64,000 bases of DNA from Protula sp. h YS-2021 (GCA_949752745.1 OX457028.1:3750952-3814951), one strand, 5' to 3'; shown: positions 48,242 to 56,695, counted from the stretch's first letter. Numbers and translations are program-made. The notes: generated by a model from the sequence alone, not told the origin.

Positions 48242-48865
48242 ATGGAGAACAAGACAAGCAGCTTTAAAATTAGTGCTAACTTAACCATTACTGTGGAGCA
48301 TGGAGAATATGGGCCATTTCTACGCATCACACGTGGAGAGAGATGGTGTGCTTATTCACCATCTTTGTGGAAGATTGTGTGCCAGAGCTTGAAAAATTTA
48401 CGCGACATTGGCTTCAAACTATACTTAACGCAAACGAAGTGGCTTGAAGTCATTTCATACTTGGATATGCGCTATGTGAGTTTTGTGCGCACGTCACGGT
48501 TTGAAGGGAAAGAATACACACATCACATCAACATGAATGATGGTGAATGGGAGACACTGCTTCAGGAGATGGACAACATCAACTCAGCCCTATCGCCATG
48601 TGAGGAATGTCATGTCATAACTCCTATCAAGCTGCAAAAGGATGGTCGGATGAAGGTGTCAAAGCTATCCAAGAAAAGGCTGGCTGAAGTTCAGTTGGAG
48701 AACATGAACGTACAAAATCAACTTGGACTTACCTGCGACTATTGTGGTGCTTGTGGATATGTGGAGGATTATCATTGCCACTGTCACAAGTATAATTGCA
48801 AGATGTGTGAACCAAACAACTTCTGCGGCAAGTGTGGAGTACTTAAAGTCTGTGAAGCAAAGTAA
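48242..48865 (+). CDS. Two-domain PC4-like protein with C-terminal zinc ribbon
   Basis: 207 aa from the ATG at 48242; the frame is open further upstream, but the TATA box at 48157 puts the start here. Two tandem segments follow the same pattern of beta strands then a W-containing helix: FLRITRGERWCAYSPSLWKI and VSFVRTSRFEG...INMNDGEWETLLQEM. This matches the small minus-strand proteins of the right arm and, more distantly, PC4 (NIRKY...GILLTIPEWKMMKK). The C-terminus is a Cys/His cluster (CDYCGACGYVEDYHCHCHKY, then CKMCEP, CGKCG) likely to bind zinc. A single-stranded DNA-binding or transcription role is inferred from the fold, not shown. Confidence 0.6.
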   Translation: MENKTSSFKISANLTITVEHGEYGPFLRITRGERWCAYSPSLWKIVCQSLKNLRDIGFKLYLTQTKWLEVISYLDMRYVSFVRTSRFEGKEYTHHINMNDGEWETLLQEMDNINSALSPCEECHVITPIKLQKDGRMKVSKLSKKRLAEVQLENMNVQNQLGLTCDYCGACGYVEDYHCHCHKYNCKMCEPNNFCGKCGVLKVCEAK

Positions 48866-48889
48866 AAGCCCACAAGACACTGAAACAAG

Positions 48890-49255
48890 ATGGACGCATG
48901 TTTTAAAAAAGCTTATGTTGACTTGATGATTGCTAAACTTGCTAGCTGTGGCACTCCAGACTATCAACTTTATCATTTGGATGCTTTTTGGGATGTTGTA
49001 CATCACAGTCTTGATATGATTGAACTACATTCAAGATTTCTTGGAGAATGTCATAAAATTGGAATAGAAGAAGATTCTGACTTTGACTTTGATTCTGCGC
49101 TTTATTCTGCTCGTACTGATGTAGAAGTATATTTCACCGTAGTTGATCATTTGAGAGATTGTTGTGGACTACAAGAAGAAGAGGAAACCGAGCAGCTTTG
49201 TCAGGTAAGTTATAAAAACCTTTTTAAACATGTTTATGACAACATAGTGAATTGA
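48890..49255 (+). CDS. Left-arm accessory protein B of the MD..FK family
   Basis: 121 aa, starting 24 bp after the previous stop. It begins MDACFKKAYVDLMIAKLASC and has W in DAFWDVVHH and RFLGECHKIG, which align with proteins A (47,763) and C (49,910). Acidic: DSDFDFDSALY and EEEETEQ. No known domain is recognised. Near the end, tcag/gtaagt at 49204-49210 could be a splice donor to the acceptor attacag at 49,364-49,370. The same bases also include a TATA box (49211-49218), so splicing is only one reading. Confidence 0.6.
   Translation: MDACFKKAYVDLMIAKLASCGTPDYQLYHLDAFWDVVHHSLDMIELHSRFLGECHKIGIEEDSDFDFDSALYSARTDVEVYFTVVDHLRDCCGLQEEEETEQLCQVSYKNLFKHVYDNIVN
49211..49218 (+). promoter_or_regulatory. 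Internal TATA box TATAAAAA
   Basis: Lies inside the 3' end of protein B, 43 bp before the ATG at 49261. It could drive the small membrane ORF and the NADAR gene. Confidence 0.4.
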
Positions 49256-49260
49256 TAACA

Positions 49261-49392
49261 ATGTTTTTCTTACTAGCAAATTTAGTTTTATGTGAGTGGT
49301 TTCAACGTAAACAAAGAAAGAATATGATAGAAGAGGCAGCAAATATATTAAAAGATATTTTATTACAGGAAGAAACCGACATGTCAGAATAA
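49261..49392 (+). CDS. Small single-pass membrane peptide (43 aa)
   Basis: The frame starts with the hydrophobic MFFLLANLVLCEWF, then a basic stop-transfer-like QRKQRKN and an acidic helix. It sits between protein B and NADAR, 22 bp before the latter. If the alternative intron 49,205-49,370 is real, its last codons would instead be the 3' exon of protein B. Both readings are open. Confidence 0.35.
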   Translation: MFFLLANLVLCEWFQRKQRKNMIEEAANILKDILLQEETDMSE

Positions 49393-49413
49393 AACAGCAG
49401 AAGCAAAGTCAAC

Positions 49414-49851
49414 ATGGAGAATCTTGTACTATTCAGCGGTCATAAGGACGTTCTTTCAAACATGTTTCCAACACGACTTGAAAAGTATGGACATGTGTTC
49501 AACTCAAGTGAAGCTTTGTATCAATATGAGAAAGCAGTGTTTCATCACCGCCAAGATATTGCTTCAGCCATTGCTTCATGTAGAAATGGATATGAAGCAA
49601 AACGTATTGCTAAAGTGATAAAGCCATGTCCTTTATGGCATACAGTGAAGAGAAGCAAAATGCAAGATGTTTTACAAGTCAAACTGGATCAGTGTGTATT
49701 GTTTCGCAACAAGTTAAAAGAATGTAAAGATAAAACTTTAGTTGAAGCAACGTATGATCATTGGTGGGGAGCTGGTGTGAAACATGTGTCATCTGAATAT
49801 CCTGGTCAGAATATTATGGGAAAGTTGTTAGAAATGTTGTGTGAGGGTTAG
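49414..49851 (+). CDS. NADAR / YbiA-like N-glycosidase domain protein (DUF1768)
   Basis: 145 aa, the whole protein is one NADAR domain. Motifs in order: FSGHKDVLSNMFP (residues 7-19), FNSSEALYQYEKA (29-41), LWHTVKRSKM (74-83), TLVEATYDHWWGAGV (108-122) and GQNIMGKLLEML (131-142). These match the family pattern LSNF.P, S.E..YQ..KA, L.EA..D..WG.G and G.N.LG..LM. Characterised members cleave N-glycosidic bonds, including YbiA in riboflavin metabolism, and some remove ADP-ribose from guanine in DNA. In a mobile element it may counter host DNA ADP-ribosylation or act on nucleotides; this is inference. The frame is intact, flanked by element genes. Confidence 0.85.
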   Translation: MENLVLFSGHKDVLSNMFPTRLEKYGHVFNSSEALYQYEKAVFHHRQDIASAIASCRNGYEAKRIAKVIKPCPLWHTVKRSKMQDVLQVKLDQCVLFRNKLKECKDKTLVEATYDHWWGAGVKHVSSEYPGQNIMGKLLEMLCEG

Positions 49852-49909
49852 AGACTTTTTCATTTGCTTGCCAACCGTCATGGTGTGCAGACGTGTGGAC
49901 ATGTAAAAG

Positions 49910-50176
49910 ATGGATGTAGAAACATGTTTCAAGAACAAGTTTGTGGACTATATGATAAGTGAACTAGCACGTTTTGGAACTGTTGAACAACAACTGGAAC
50001 ATATCAACATCTATTGGGAACTTGCTCATTCCATGCTGAACTTATCAAACTTGCGTAAGGATTTCATCAAAGAGTCTGGAGCTGAGGAGTTTGATGTGGA
50101 AGCAGTGTATGCTCTATTTGATCCAAAACTGTTTGATGAAGTGAGAGAGCGCTGTATGCTGCACTATAATGGCTGA
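49910..50176 (+). CDS. Left-arm accessory protein C of the MD..FK family
   Basis: 88 aa. MDVETCFKNKFVDYMISELA and ARFGTVEQQLEHINIYWELA align with protein B (FGTPDYQLYHLDAFWDVV). A later FIKESGAEEFDVEAVYALF matches the FL.E..D.D.A element. Function unknown. Its stop overlaps the next start by 8 bp. Confidence 0.6.
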   Translation: MDVETCFKNKFVDYMISELARFGTVEQQLEHINIYWELAHSMLNLSNLRKDFIKESGAEEFDVEAVYALFDPKLFDEVRERCMLHYNG

Positions 50177-50501
50177 CATGACACTGAGACAATATATTGT
50201 GCAAAAAGCTTATTGTGAAGAAATGTTATCAGCTGTAAAAAAGTTTGCATATTTAGTCTGTCCTGCTTGTCAACATGAAGAGTGTCAAGAATATACTTGT
50301 CATTTTGCATCTGTTTATATATATTGGAATGAAGCTAAATATTACATGCATTTAGATAAAGTGTTAGAGAATGCAAATCAACGTTGTGAGAAATATGGTG
50401 TAGATGCTATTACATTGGATGAACTCAGTCATTGGTTAGTGTTCATTGAAGACCAATGGTCTCCAGTTATTCATACCATTGTATCTATACTTTATTTGTA
50501 A
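50169..50501 (+). CDS. Left-arm accessory protein D, distant MD..FK relative
   Basis: 110 aa. Helical, with a Cys/His-containing insertion (CPACQHEECQEYTCHF), then VYIYWNEAKYYMHL and RCEKYGVDAITLDELSHWL. Order and spacing of AY..EML, the YW element and C..yGvD echo proteins A-C, so it may be a fourth member. The overlap with gene C suggests shared transcription. Confidence 0.5.
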   Translation: MADMTLRQYIVQKAYCEEMLSAVKKFAYLVCPACQHEECQEYTCHFASVYIYWNEAKYYMHLDKVLENANQRCEKYGVDAITLDELSHWLVFIEDQWSPVIHTIVSILYL

Positions 50502-50547
50502 AAACTTGTTAGTTAAATGCATGTTAGTTAAGTGATGTTGGTTGAGT

Positions 50548-50558
50548 TATAAAATAAA
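50548..50558 (+). promoter_or_regulatory. Overlapping TATA box and poly(A) signal
   Basis: tataaaataaa contains both a TATA box (50548-50554) and AATAAA (50553-50558). It lies 47 bp after the stop of protein D and 41-47 bp before the integrase ATG, so it could end the left gene group and start the next. Confidence 0.5.
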
Positions 50559-50594
50559 AGCTGTTCTGTTCAGACGTGTTTTTTTCCATTCATC

Positions 50595-51697
50595 ATGTCA
50601 ACGTGGAAAGACTACTTGACTGATATTTACTTCAAACCTGGACAGCCTGGAGCATTTGCTGGTCCTTACAAACTGTATCACATCTTAAGAAAACATGATC
50701 AACCAGTCACACAGTCACAAGTGAAGAAATGGCTGCAGGATCAAGATGCTTTCAGTTTACTACAACCTGTCAAATACAGGTTCAAAAGACAACGTGTGAT
50801 TACACGTGGTATTGATGACATGTGGGATATTGATTTGGCTGATATGGGAAACATAGCTCCCTATAATGATGACATACGCTTTTTACTCATTGTCATTGAT
50901 GTGTTTTCCAAATATGTCTGGGTACAGCCAATACCTAATAAATCACATACCAGCGTCATAAAGCTTTCCAAAAGATTTTTCATGACACACGACGAAGACC
51001 GCGAACTCTAAGGTCTGATAAAGGAACAGAATTTAAAAACAGATGGGTTAAAGCATTTTTGAAGAAAGAAGGAATTCATGCTTATACCACAAAGAATGAA
51101 ACCAAAGCCAACTTTGCTGAAAGAGTCATTCGTACTCTAAAGGAAATGATGTATCGGTATTTTCTACATAATCAAACTTACCGTTACTTAGACATTCTTC
51201 CAGACTTGGTGTACAATTACAACCATAGACCTCATGGTTCTCTTCCTAATAAATATGCTCCAGCCGAGATTCGTAAAGACAACGAATCAAAAGTATGGAA
51301 GTATATGTATGTCGACAAACTGAAATTGAAACCGAAGAAGAAGAAGTACAAATTTAACATTGGTGATCATGTTCGCATTTCCCACATTAAATACGTGTTT
51401 CAACGCGATTATCACATCAAATGGACGCAAGAAGTCTTCATTGTCACACATCGTTGTAAGAAGCAAGGAATACATTTATATCGTGTGAAAGACTTTTTAG
51501 ACGAAGATATTGATGGACATTTCTATGAAGAAGAACTGCAGAAAGTGACCAAAGATATTGAATTTAATTATAGAATTGAAAAAGTCTTGAAAACACGTAA
51601 AAGACGAGGAGGAGGTGTGAAAGAATTATTTGTCAAGTGGTTAGGTTGGCCAAACAAGTTTAACAGTTGGGTGAAAGAAACAGACATTCAACAATGA
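50595..51697 (+). pseudogene. Polinton integrase (retroviral-type, with chromodomain), frameshifted
   Basis: The integrase cuts and joins element ends to host DNA. The first frame (50,595-51,011) has an N-terminal helical region and the first catalytic Asp in MWDIDLADMG, then the core strand LLIVIDVFSKYVWV. The second frame (open from about 51,002) has the second Asp in LRSDKGTEFKN and the catalytic Glu in NFAERVIRTLKE, 33 residues on. It ends in a chromodomain (residues VEKVLKTRK-like to LFVKWLGWPNKFNSWVKE). The reading frame changes between about 50,985 and 51,002, inside the catalytic domain, so no single ORF encodes the enzyme. The ATG at 50595 follows a TATA box. Its stop overlaps the ATPase start. 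Confidence 0.88.
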
Positions 51698-52443
51698 AGC
51701 ATCCATTTACATGTTTAGTCTCTGGACCTACAGGCAGTGGCAAAACGTGTCTGGTGAAGGAAATTCTAGAACAATAGTTGATTCAACCCTCTCCAAAAAG
51801 CATTTTATGGCTTTATGCAGCAGATCAGCCTTTGTACAAGGGAATGAAAGGCGTGGAATTTTACCAAGGCATTCCAGATGACATTGAAGAGCGTTTTAAC
51901 CCGAAGAAACCAAACTTACTTATCATTGATGACTTAATGACGAAATGTCATAGTGATGAGCGTATGACACGTCTCTTTAGTGTTGGCAGCGGTCATAAAA
52001 ATCTAAGCATTATCTTTATTGTGCATAATTTATTCCATCATGGGAAAGAGATGCGAAATATTAGTTTGAATACACATTATATCATTCTGTTTAAAAATCC
52101 TAGAGACAGTCAGCAAATTAGTACATTGGCGCGGCAAATATATCCTAGAAGATCTCAGTTTATCATAGAAGCCTATCAAGATGCTACCAGCAAACCTCAT
52201 GGTTATTTATTCATTGATTTAAAACCAAAGACAAATGATCAACTACGTATTCGTACAGGCATTTTACCAAAAGATACACATTATGTATATATTGATAAAG
52301 CAGTGTATGAACAAGAACCGACTCATTCGCAGTCAAGATGTCTAAACGTATTCGAGCGAACCAGCCGTTTCTTCATTTGCTTGCACGCAGTGGGCCTAAA
52401 CGACGTAAATCCTTGCTACAGCAAGCTACAAAAGAGGAATTAA
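51694..52443 (+). pseudogene. Polinton genome-packaging ATPase (FtsK/HerA/A32-like), interrupted by amber stop
   Basis: This ATPase family pumps viral DNA into capsids. Walker A GPTGSGKT lies at residues 11-18 and Walker B NLLIIDDLM downstream; the sensor-type region HNLFHHGKEMRNISLNTHYI is also present. The start ATG at 51694 overlaps the integrase stop (ATGA). A TAG at 51775-51777 (codon 28), just after Walker A, breaks the frame, which otherwise remains open to 52,443. The last 106 bp overlap the next gene in another frame. Confidence 0.85.
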
Positions 52444-52664
52444 CAAGCTTGTTTGAAATTTGTTTGAATATATTGCAAGGACATTTACCCTTAAGCTCAA
52501 AACGGTTTAAGGAATTTAAACGTGAACGTCATACGCTACGTACTCTAGCTGATAAGAAGATATCACTTCGACGAAAAAAGAAGTTGATTAATCAGAAAGG
52601 AGGATTCATTGGAGCTATTGCTAGATTGGCATTGCCCTTGTTAGCCAAACTGCTGTTAAAATGA
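52338..52664 (+). CDS. Conserved Polinton small basic protein with hydrophobic C-terminus
   Basis: 108 aa. MSKRIRANQPFLHLLARSGP, KRRKSLLQQATKEELTSLFE, a basic middle and a C-terminal GGFIGAIARLALPLLAKLLL. I recognise this order (N.PFL..L....P..R..LL..A...EL..L.EIC.NIL.G) as a recurrent protein of Polinton late gene groups. The tail resembles membrane-active or core peptides such as adenoviral pVI/pX. A virion role is inference. Intact; overlaps the ATPase end and the next gene start (ATGA). Confidence 0.7.
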   Translation: MSKRIRANQPFLHLLARSGPKRRKSLLQQATKEELTSLFEICLNILQGHLPLSSKRFKEFKRERHTLRTLADKKISLRRKKKLINQKGGFIGAIARLALPLLAKLLLK

Positions 52665-53232
52665 AACATACGATGAAAATGGTTCTCATTCCTGAATATG
52701 AATACAAACTGCTATTAGAAAAGAAAAATGATATTAAAACAAAAGTCAATACACCTTTACGTGGGAAACGAACACGTGAAAAGGCTATAGAAATGTCTCA
52801 ACTTCTTGGCCGTCATTTACGAACAAGTCAGTCTAGGCAGCAAAAGCCCTCATCATCATCATCATCACCTGAAAAGCCAGAAAAGTTATTTTTAAGTCAT
52901 TTTCAACCTATCTATCATGGAAAAGTAACACAACTTTTAGCAGAACTGAAGAAATATGGTACGACATGGAAAGACAAGAATGAACTTGTGTTGAAAACGG
53001 GCGATATTATAGCAAATTCCAACATGGTTGATTTGATAAAGAAGCATTGGTGGCGACAAGAAGAAAAGAACGAGCCATACCATCATATGGCTGGCATCCA
53101 TTTATCCAGGAAATTGTAGATGCTAATATTCCAAAAACAATGTTTAGTAAAAAGACCACTCGTGACGACATTACAACAGAAATGAAACAACGTCAACAAA
53201 GACGGTTTCCTGAAGGATGGGGAAATTTTTAA
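52661..53232 (+). pseudogene. Polinton late-region protein, frameshifted
   Basis: The first frame (52,661-53,119) starts MKHTMKMVLIPEYEYKLLLE, a usual opening of this Polinton protein, followed by a poly-Ser linker and ILANSN-type NSNMVDLIKKHWW. The expected continuation, YGWHPFIQEIVDANIPKTMF, is in another frame (53,047-53,232). The frame change therefore lies near 53,045-53,090. The start overlaps the previous stop. Function is unknown; a virion or assembly role is inferred from position. Confidence 0.65.
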
Positions 53233-53426
53233 CATGGTTGAAAGAGCTATGTTGTTGTTGTGAGGAAGATAAACCAACTATTCCTGTAAAAATAAGATGT
53301 ACAAGTGCTTGTTGTGAAGGAGAAGTCATAGATCATCATGATGTGAAAGACCATTTGCATACTTGGTTGAATGGCGCGCGCTATCGTGAAGTATATAGAC
53401 AACGTCAACGCACCTATACCATTTAG
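53217..53426 (+). CDS. Small Cys-rich protein, possible lipid-anchored membrane protein
   Basis: 69 aa. MGKFLTWLKELCCCCEED has Gly at position 2 followed by a CCCC cluster, which suggests N-myristoylation and palmitoylation. Further Cys follow (CTSACCEGE) and the tail is basic (YREVYRQRQR). It is packed in the late gene group between a broken gene and the minor capsid gene. Family unknown; lipid anchoring is a prediction. Confidence 0.55.
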   Translation: MGKFLTWLKELCCCCEEDKPTIPVKIRCTSACCEGEVIDHHDVKDHLHTWLNGARYREVYRQRQRTYTI

Positions 53427-53434
53427 TTCCCATC

Positions 53435-54196
53435 ATGGAGTCGAATAGTTTTTACATTACTTTGCCTAGCAATGCGAGTATGAACTATTCTCCCAACAAC
53501 AAGGCTTCGAATTACCAAATTCGTATGCCTCGAACCATTTATCTGAACGGAAAATATGAAGTGGCTTTAGCTGAAATTCAATATCCACATACATGGACAA
53601 CGATGAGACATGGCATGGACTATTCTATTCAGTTTCGACAACAACCACTGACAGAGACACTTGAGACTATTAATATTCCTTATGGCTACTATAGAACCAT
53701 ACAAGAGATATGCCAGGCAGTGAATGAAGAAGCGACTAATTCTATGAAAGATGAACTTAAAGAAGCTATTCGGATAAAGTATGATAAGATTAGACGACGT
53801 GTGTTTCTATTTCTAAATTATGGCTTTGAAGTGTCCTTTTCCGCTGGATTAGCTGAGATTTTAGGATTTATCCCAGATCAATGGTATACTGAAACATGTA
53901 CAGCTGACCATAAAGCGGATGTGAAACAGGGATTTTATACACTTTATGTGTATTGTAGCATTTGTGAACCACAAGTTGTTGGTGATTATTATGTTCCCTT
54001 ACTACGTTCTGTTGGCATACAAGGCCATGATGGCGACATTGTTATGAAAACGTATGGCGAACCGCATTATGTTCCTGTAAACACGTCCAAATTTGACGTG
54101 ATAGAAATGAATATTAAGGACGACACAGGTTATAATGTTCCATTTCAAACTGGAAAGGTGATCTGTAAACTCCATTTTCGACCAAAAGCAATATGA
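53435..54196 (+). CDS. Polinton minor capsid protein (penton-like, single jelly-roll)
   Basis: 253 aa, intact. The N-terminus FYITLPSNASMNYSPNN, then LNGKYEVALAEIQYPHTW, is the characteristic Polinton minor capsid opening. The rest is beta-rich (FEVSFSAGLAEILGF). It is expected to form capsid vertices. It lies directly before the pVI/pX-like gene and the major capsid gene, as usual in Polintons. Start at the ATG 53435, 8 bp after the previous stop. Confidence 0.88.
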   Translation: MESNSFYITLPSNASMNYSPNNKASNYQIRMPRTIYLNGKYEVALAEIQYPHTWTTMRHGMDYSIQFRQQPLTETLETINIPYGYYRTIQEICQAVNEEATNSMKDELKEAIRIKYDKIRRRVFLFLNYGFEVSFSAGLAEILGFIPDQWYTETCTADHKADVKQGFYTLYVYCSICEPQVVGDYYVPLLRSVGIQGHDGDIVMKTYGEPHYVPVNTSKFDVIEMNIKDDTGYNVPFQTGKVICKLHFRPKAI

Positions 54197-54534
54197 AAGC
54201 TTATACACACGATCCGTCTGCATATCGCAACCATTTTCTTCGTCAAGTGGGCGGGGAATTATCAGGATTCAAAGGAGCGCGAATCCAATATGGCGATGGT
54301 ATTGGTTCCATACTGGGATCATTGGCTCGCAAAGCTATTCCACTACTTAAGGCTGGGGCTAAGATCGTTGCGCCACATCTTAAGAAGGCTGCAAAGAATG
54401 TCGCGAAAGATGTGACGGGCCGAGTAGCAGAACGTGTGTTTGGTGAACAAAAGCGCGTGCAACCGACGAAACGCGCCAGAAGACGAAAAACAGCCAGACG
54501 GATAACATCAAAACGTCACAAAGATATCTTTTGA
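54193..54534 (+). CDS. Small basic virion protein, adenoviral pVI/pX-like
   Basis: 113 aa. QVGGELSGFKGARIQYGDG is a Gly-rich segment of the type cut by adenain-like proteases. An amphipathic region SILGSLARKAIPLLKAGAK and the basic tail TKRARRRKTARRITSKRHK follow. The combination is typical of the Polinton protein likened to adenoviral pVI/pX, which bridges capsid and DNA. The start overlaps the minor capsid stop (ATGA). Confidence 0.75.
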   Translation: MKAYTHDPSAYRNHFLRQVGGELSGFKGARIQYGDGIGSILGSLARKAIPLLKAGAKIVAPHLKKAAKNVAKDVTGRVAERVFGEQKRVQPTKRARRRKTARRITSKRHKDIF

Positions 54535-54538
54535 AATC

Positions 54539-55912
54539 ATGTCTCTCATTCATAATCATTCGTGTGAATGTAGTCTTTCTCCATTGGAATGGTTTCACGT
54601 ACCACCAACGCAAACTGCTGTAGAGAAAAGTTATAATGTCGACTATCAACCACTCACTACCATTAGAGAAGGCGCTCCAATAGAATTCTACATTCCTGCG
54701 AGTACAGAAGAATATCTGGATTTAAAGAACAGCAAACTTCATATTGTATGTCGCATTCTAAAGGCCGATGGAACAGCTTGTGGCGCAGATGATAATGTCT
54801 CTTGCATCAATGATGTGTTTAATGGGTTATGGTCTAATATTGAATTGTTTCTGAATGATCGTTTGGTTTCGCATAGCAACAATACTCATGGTTATACCAG
54901 CATTATCTCTCATCTCATCCATGATTCGGAAGAAAGTCTACATTCTGAGCGCTCTATGCGTCTCATGTACAAGGATACTGCTGGGTCAATGAATAGTCAT
55001 GAGGTGAAAAGACCTAATCATGAACGATATGTATCCGGGTTTCATGTCAATGCTGACGGCGGTGACTTGGGTGAGCAAGGCAATAATGGCTTACATCATC
55101 GTTATTTGCATACACGTCTTAGCCGTGATGTTATGCTCACAGGTGGTTTAAGGATAGATTTGTTTGAGCAGGATCGTTATCTTCCGAATGGCATCAGTTT
55201 GAAATTGCGTTTCCATAGACAAAAAGATGACTATGCATTGATGGCTGGAGATAATACCTATAAGGTAGAAGTGAAAGAGGCATTTTTAACCATTCGCAAA
55301 GTGAGGGTGAGTCCAGGTATTCAGTTAGTACATACAGATGCATTGATGAAAAGTCCTGCGAAGATCATCATCACTAGAAAAGAATGTAAAGTCTTAGCTA
55401 TTCCAGCAGGATTTCAGTCTTTTGTGAAAGATAACATCTTTTTGGGTCAATTACCAAATCGTATTGTCATTGGTCTGGTTCATAATGAAGCTTTTGGTGG
55501 ATCAGTATTGAGGAATCCATATGATTTCAAACATTTTGATCTGGACTATATGCAAATGTACACGGATGGTGAACCAGTTCTATCCAAACCTCTCAAGCTT
55601 GACATTACACAGAGCAAATACCTGGACGCTTTTGAAACGCTTTACAAATCGTTTGATCGATTGAATGGTGAGAAAAGTTCCATTATAAAACGGGAATATT
55701 GGCCTAGAGGTTATGCTTTATTTTCGTTTGACTTAACACCGGATTATGATGGCGATGATCATTTTCCCCTGATCAAGCATGGGAATTTGCGGCTAGAAAT
55801 GAACTTTGCTACGGCTTTGCAACATACCATCAATGTCATTGTCTATGCTGAAGTTGACAACATTATTGAAATAAGTGCAAATCGCAGCATCCAATTCGAC
55901 TACCAGTCATGA
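54539..55912 (+). CDS. Polinton major capsid protein (hexon-like, double jelly-roll)
   Basis: 457 aa, intact. Recognisable Polinton MCP segments: SPLEWFHVPPTQTAVEKSY, LTTIREGAPIEFYIPAS, then YLDLKNSKLHIVCRI, and near the C-terminus YALFSFDLTPDYDGDDHF with GNLRLEMNFATAL and VIVYAEVDNIIEI. Double jelly-roll proteins of this type build icosahedral capsids. The ATG at 54539 is 5 bp after the previous gene; the stop overlaps the protease start (ATGA). Confidence 0.92.
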   Translation: MSLIHNHSCECSLSPLEWFHVPPTQTAVEKSYNVDYQPLTTIREGAPIEFYIPASTEEYLDLKNSKLHIVCRILKADGTACGADDNVSCINDVFNGLWSNIELFLNDRLVSHSNNTHGYTSIISHLIHDSEESLHSERSMRLMYKDTAGSMNSHEVKRPNHERYVSGFHVNADGGDLGEQGNNGLHHRYLHTRLSRDVMLTGGLRIDLFEQDRYLPNGISLKLRFHRQKDDYALMAGDNTYKVEVKEAFLTIRKVRVSPGIQLVHTDALMKSPAKIIITRKECKVLAIPAGFQSFVKDNIFLGQLPNRIVIGLVHNEAFGGSVLRNPYDFKHFDLDYMQMYTDGEPVLSKPLKLDITQSKYLDAFETLYKSFDRLNGEKSSIIKREYWPRGYALFSFDLTPDYDGDDHFPLIKHGNLRLEMNFATALQHTINVIVYAEVDNIIEISANRSIQFDYQS

Positions 55913-56346
55913 ACACAAAGCAGATTGATGCCATATTGAGTCATGATGTCATGACTAAAGACTTGTTTCAAGGCGTGTTTGCCATGGACCAGTTACCATC
56001 TTTACAACGCGGTGCCTATGTGATCAACACAGATGATCAAGATGAACCAGGAGAACATTGGGTGGCAGTGTATTATGATAAAGACCCTGCAGAATATTTT
56101 GACTCTTATGGACTGTTACCTCTCGATGGTCGTTTAGACATATTTTTAAGAAATGACTATATGTATAATTCAATCTCATTACAAACGCCAATATCATCGT
56201 CATGTGGTTTTTATTGTGTATATTATATATTACATAGAGCTCGAGGTCAGAGTATGTTTGATATTGTGAATATATTAAAAAGAAAGGATGGTGATTTTAT
56301 TGTAAAGGATTTTGTATATAGACATTATAAACCATTGTTTTATTAA
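55909..56346 (+). CDS. Adenain-like cysteine protease (C5/Ulp1 fold)
   Basis: 145 aa, intact. Catalytic residues are visible: His50 in GEHWVAV, Asp65 in YFDSYG, Gln92 in LQTP and Cys99 in SSSCGFYC. Length and motif spacing suit Polinton maturation proteases, which cleave capsid-associated proteins. Last gene of the plus-strand group; AATAAA follows at 56407-56412. Confidence 0.92.
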   Translation: MNTKQIDAILSHDVMTKDLFQGVFAMDQLPSLQRGAYVINTDDQDEPGEHWVAVYYDKDPAEYFDSYGLLPLDGRLDIFLRNDYMYNSISLQTPISSSCGFYCVYYILHRARGQSMFDIVNILKRKDGDFIVKDFVYRHYKPLFY

Positions 56347-56695
56347 TGTTGTTGTTGTTATATTAGTTAAGTTGTTGTTATATTAGTTAAGTTGTTGTTG
56401 TTGTTAAATAAAACAAACCAAGTTTCAAACAACTGTCTTGTTTATTGTGTTCTATTTACAAATTCTTAACTACAAACACTATTTACAAAGTTTACAAACA
56501 CTATTTACAAAATCTTAACTACAAACGCTATTTACACTATTTACAAATTCTTAACTACAAATTCTATTTACACTATTTACAAAGTTTTATTTACACTATT
56601 TACAAACTTTTATTTACAAATTCTATTTACAAAGTTTACAAAGTCTATTTACAAACTCTTAACTACAAAGTCTATTTACACTATTTACAAACTTT
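56347..56695. terminator. Convergent 3' region with poly(A) signals and CTATTTACAAA repeat
   Basis: Plus-strand AATAAA lies at 56407-56412. Then about 250 bp of ctatttacaaa / cttaactacaaa units follow. Their reverse complement contains several AATAAA copies (for example near 56,586, 56,608 and 56,695). Both gene groups therefore probably end here. Confidence 0.6.

Noticed and set aside
50595..51697. Retrovirus or LTR retrotransposon integrase
   Set aside because: No reverse transcriptase, gag or LTRs; the neighbouring packaging ATPase, capsid, protease and polymerase B genes place it in a Polinton.
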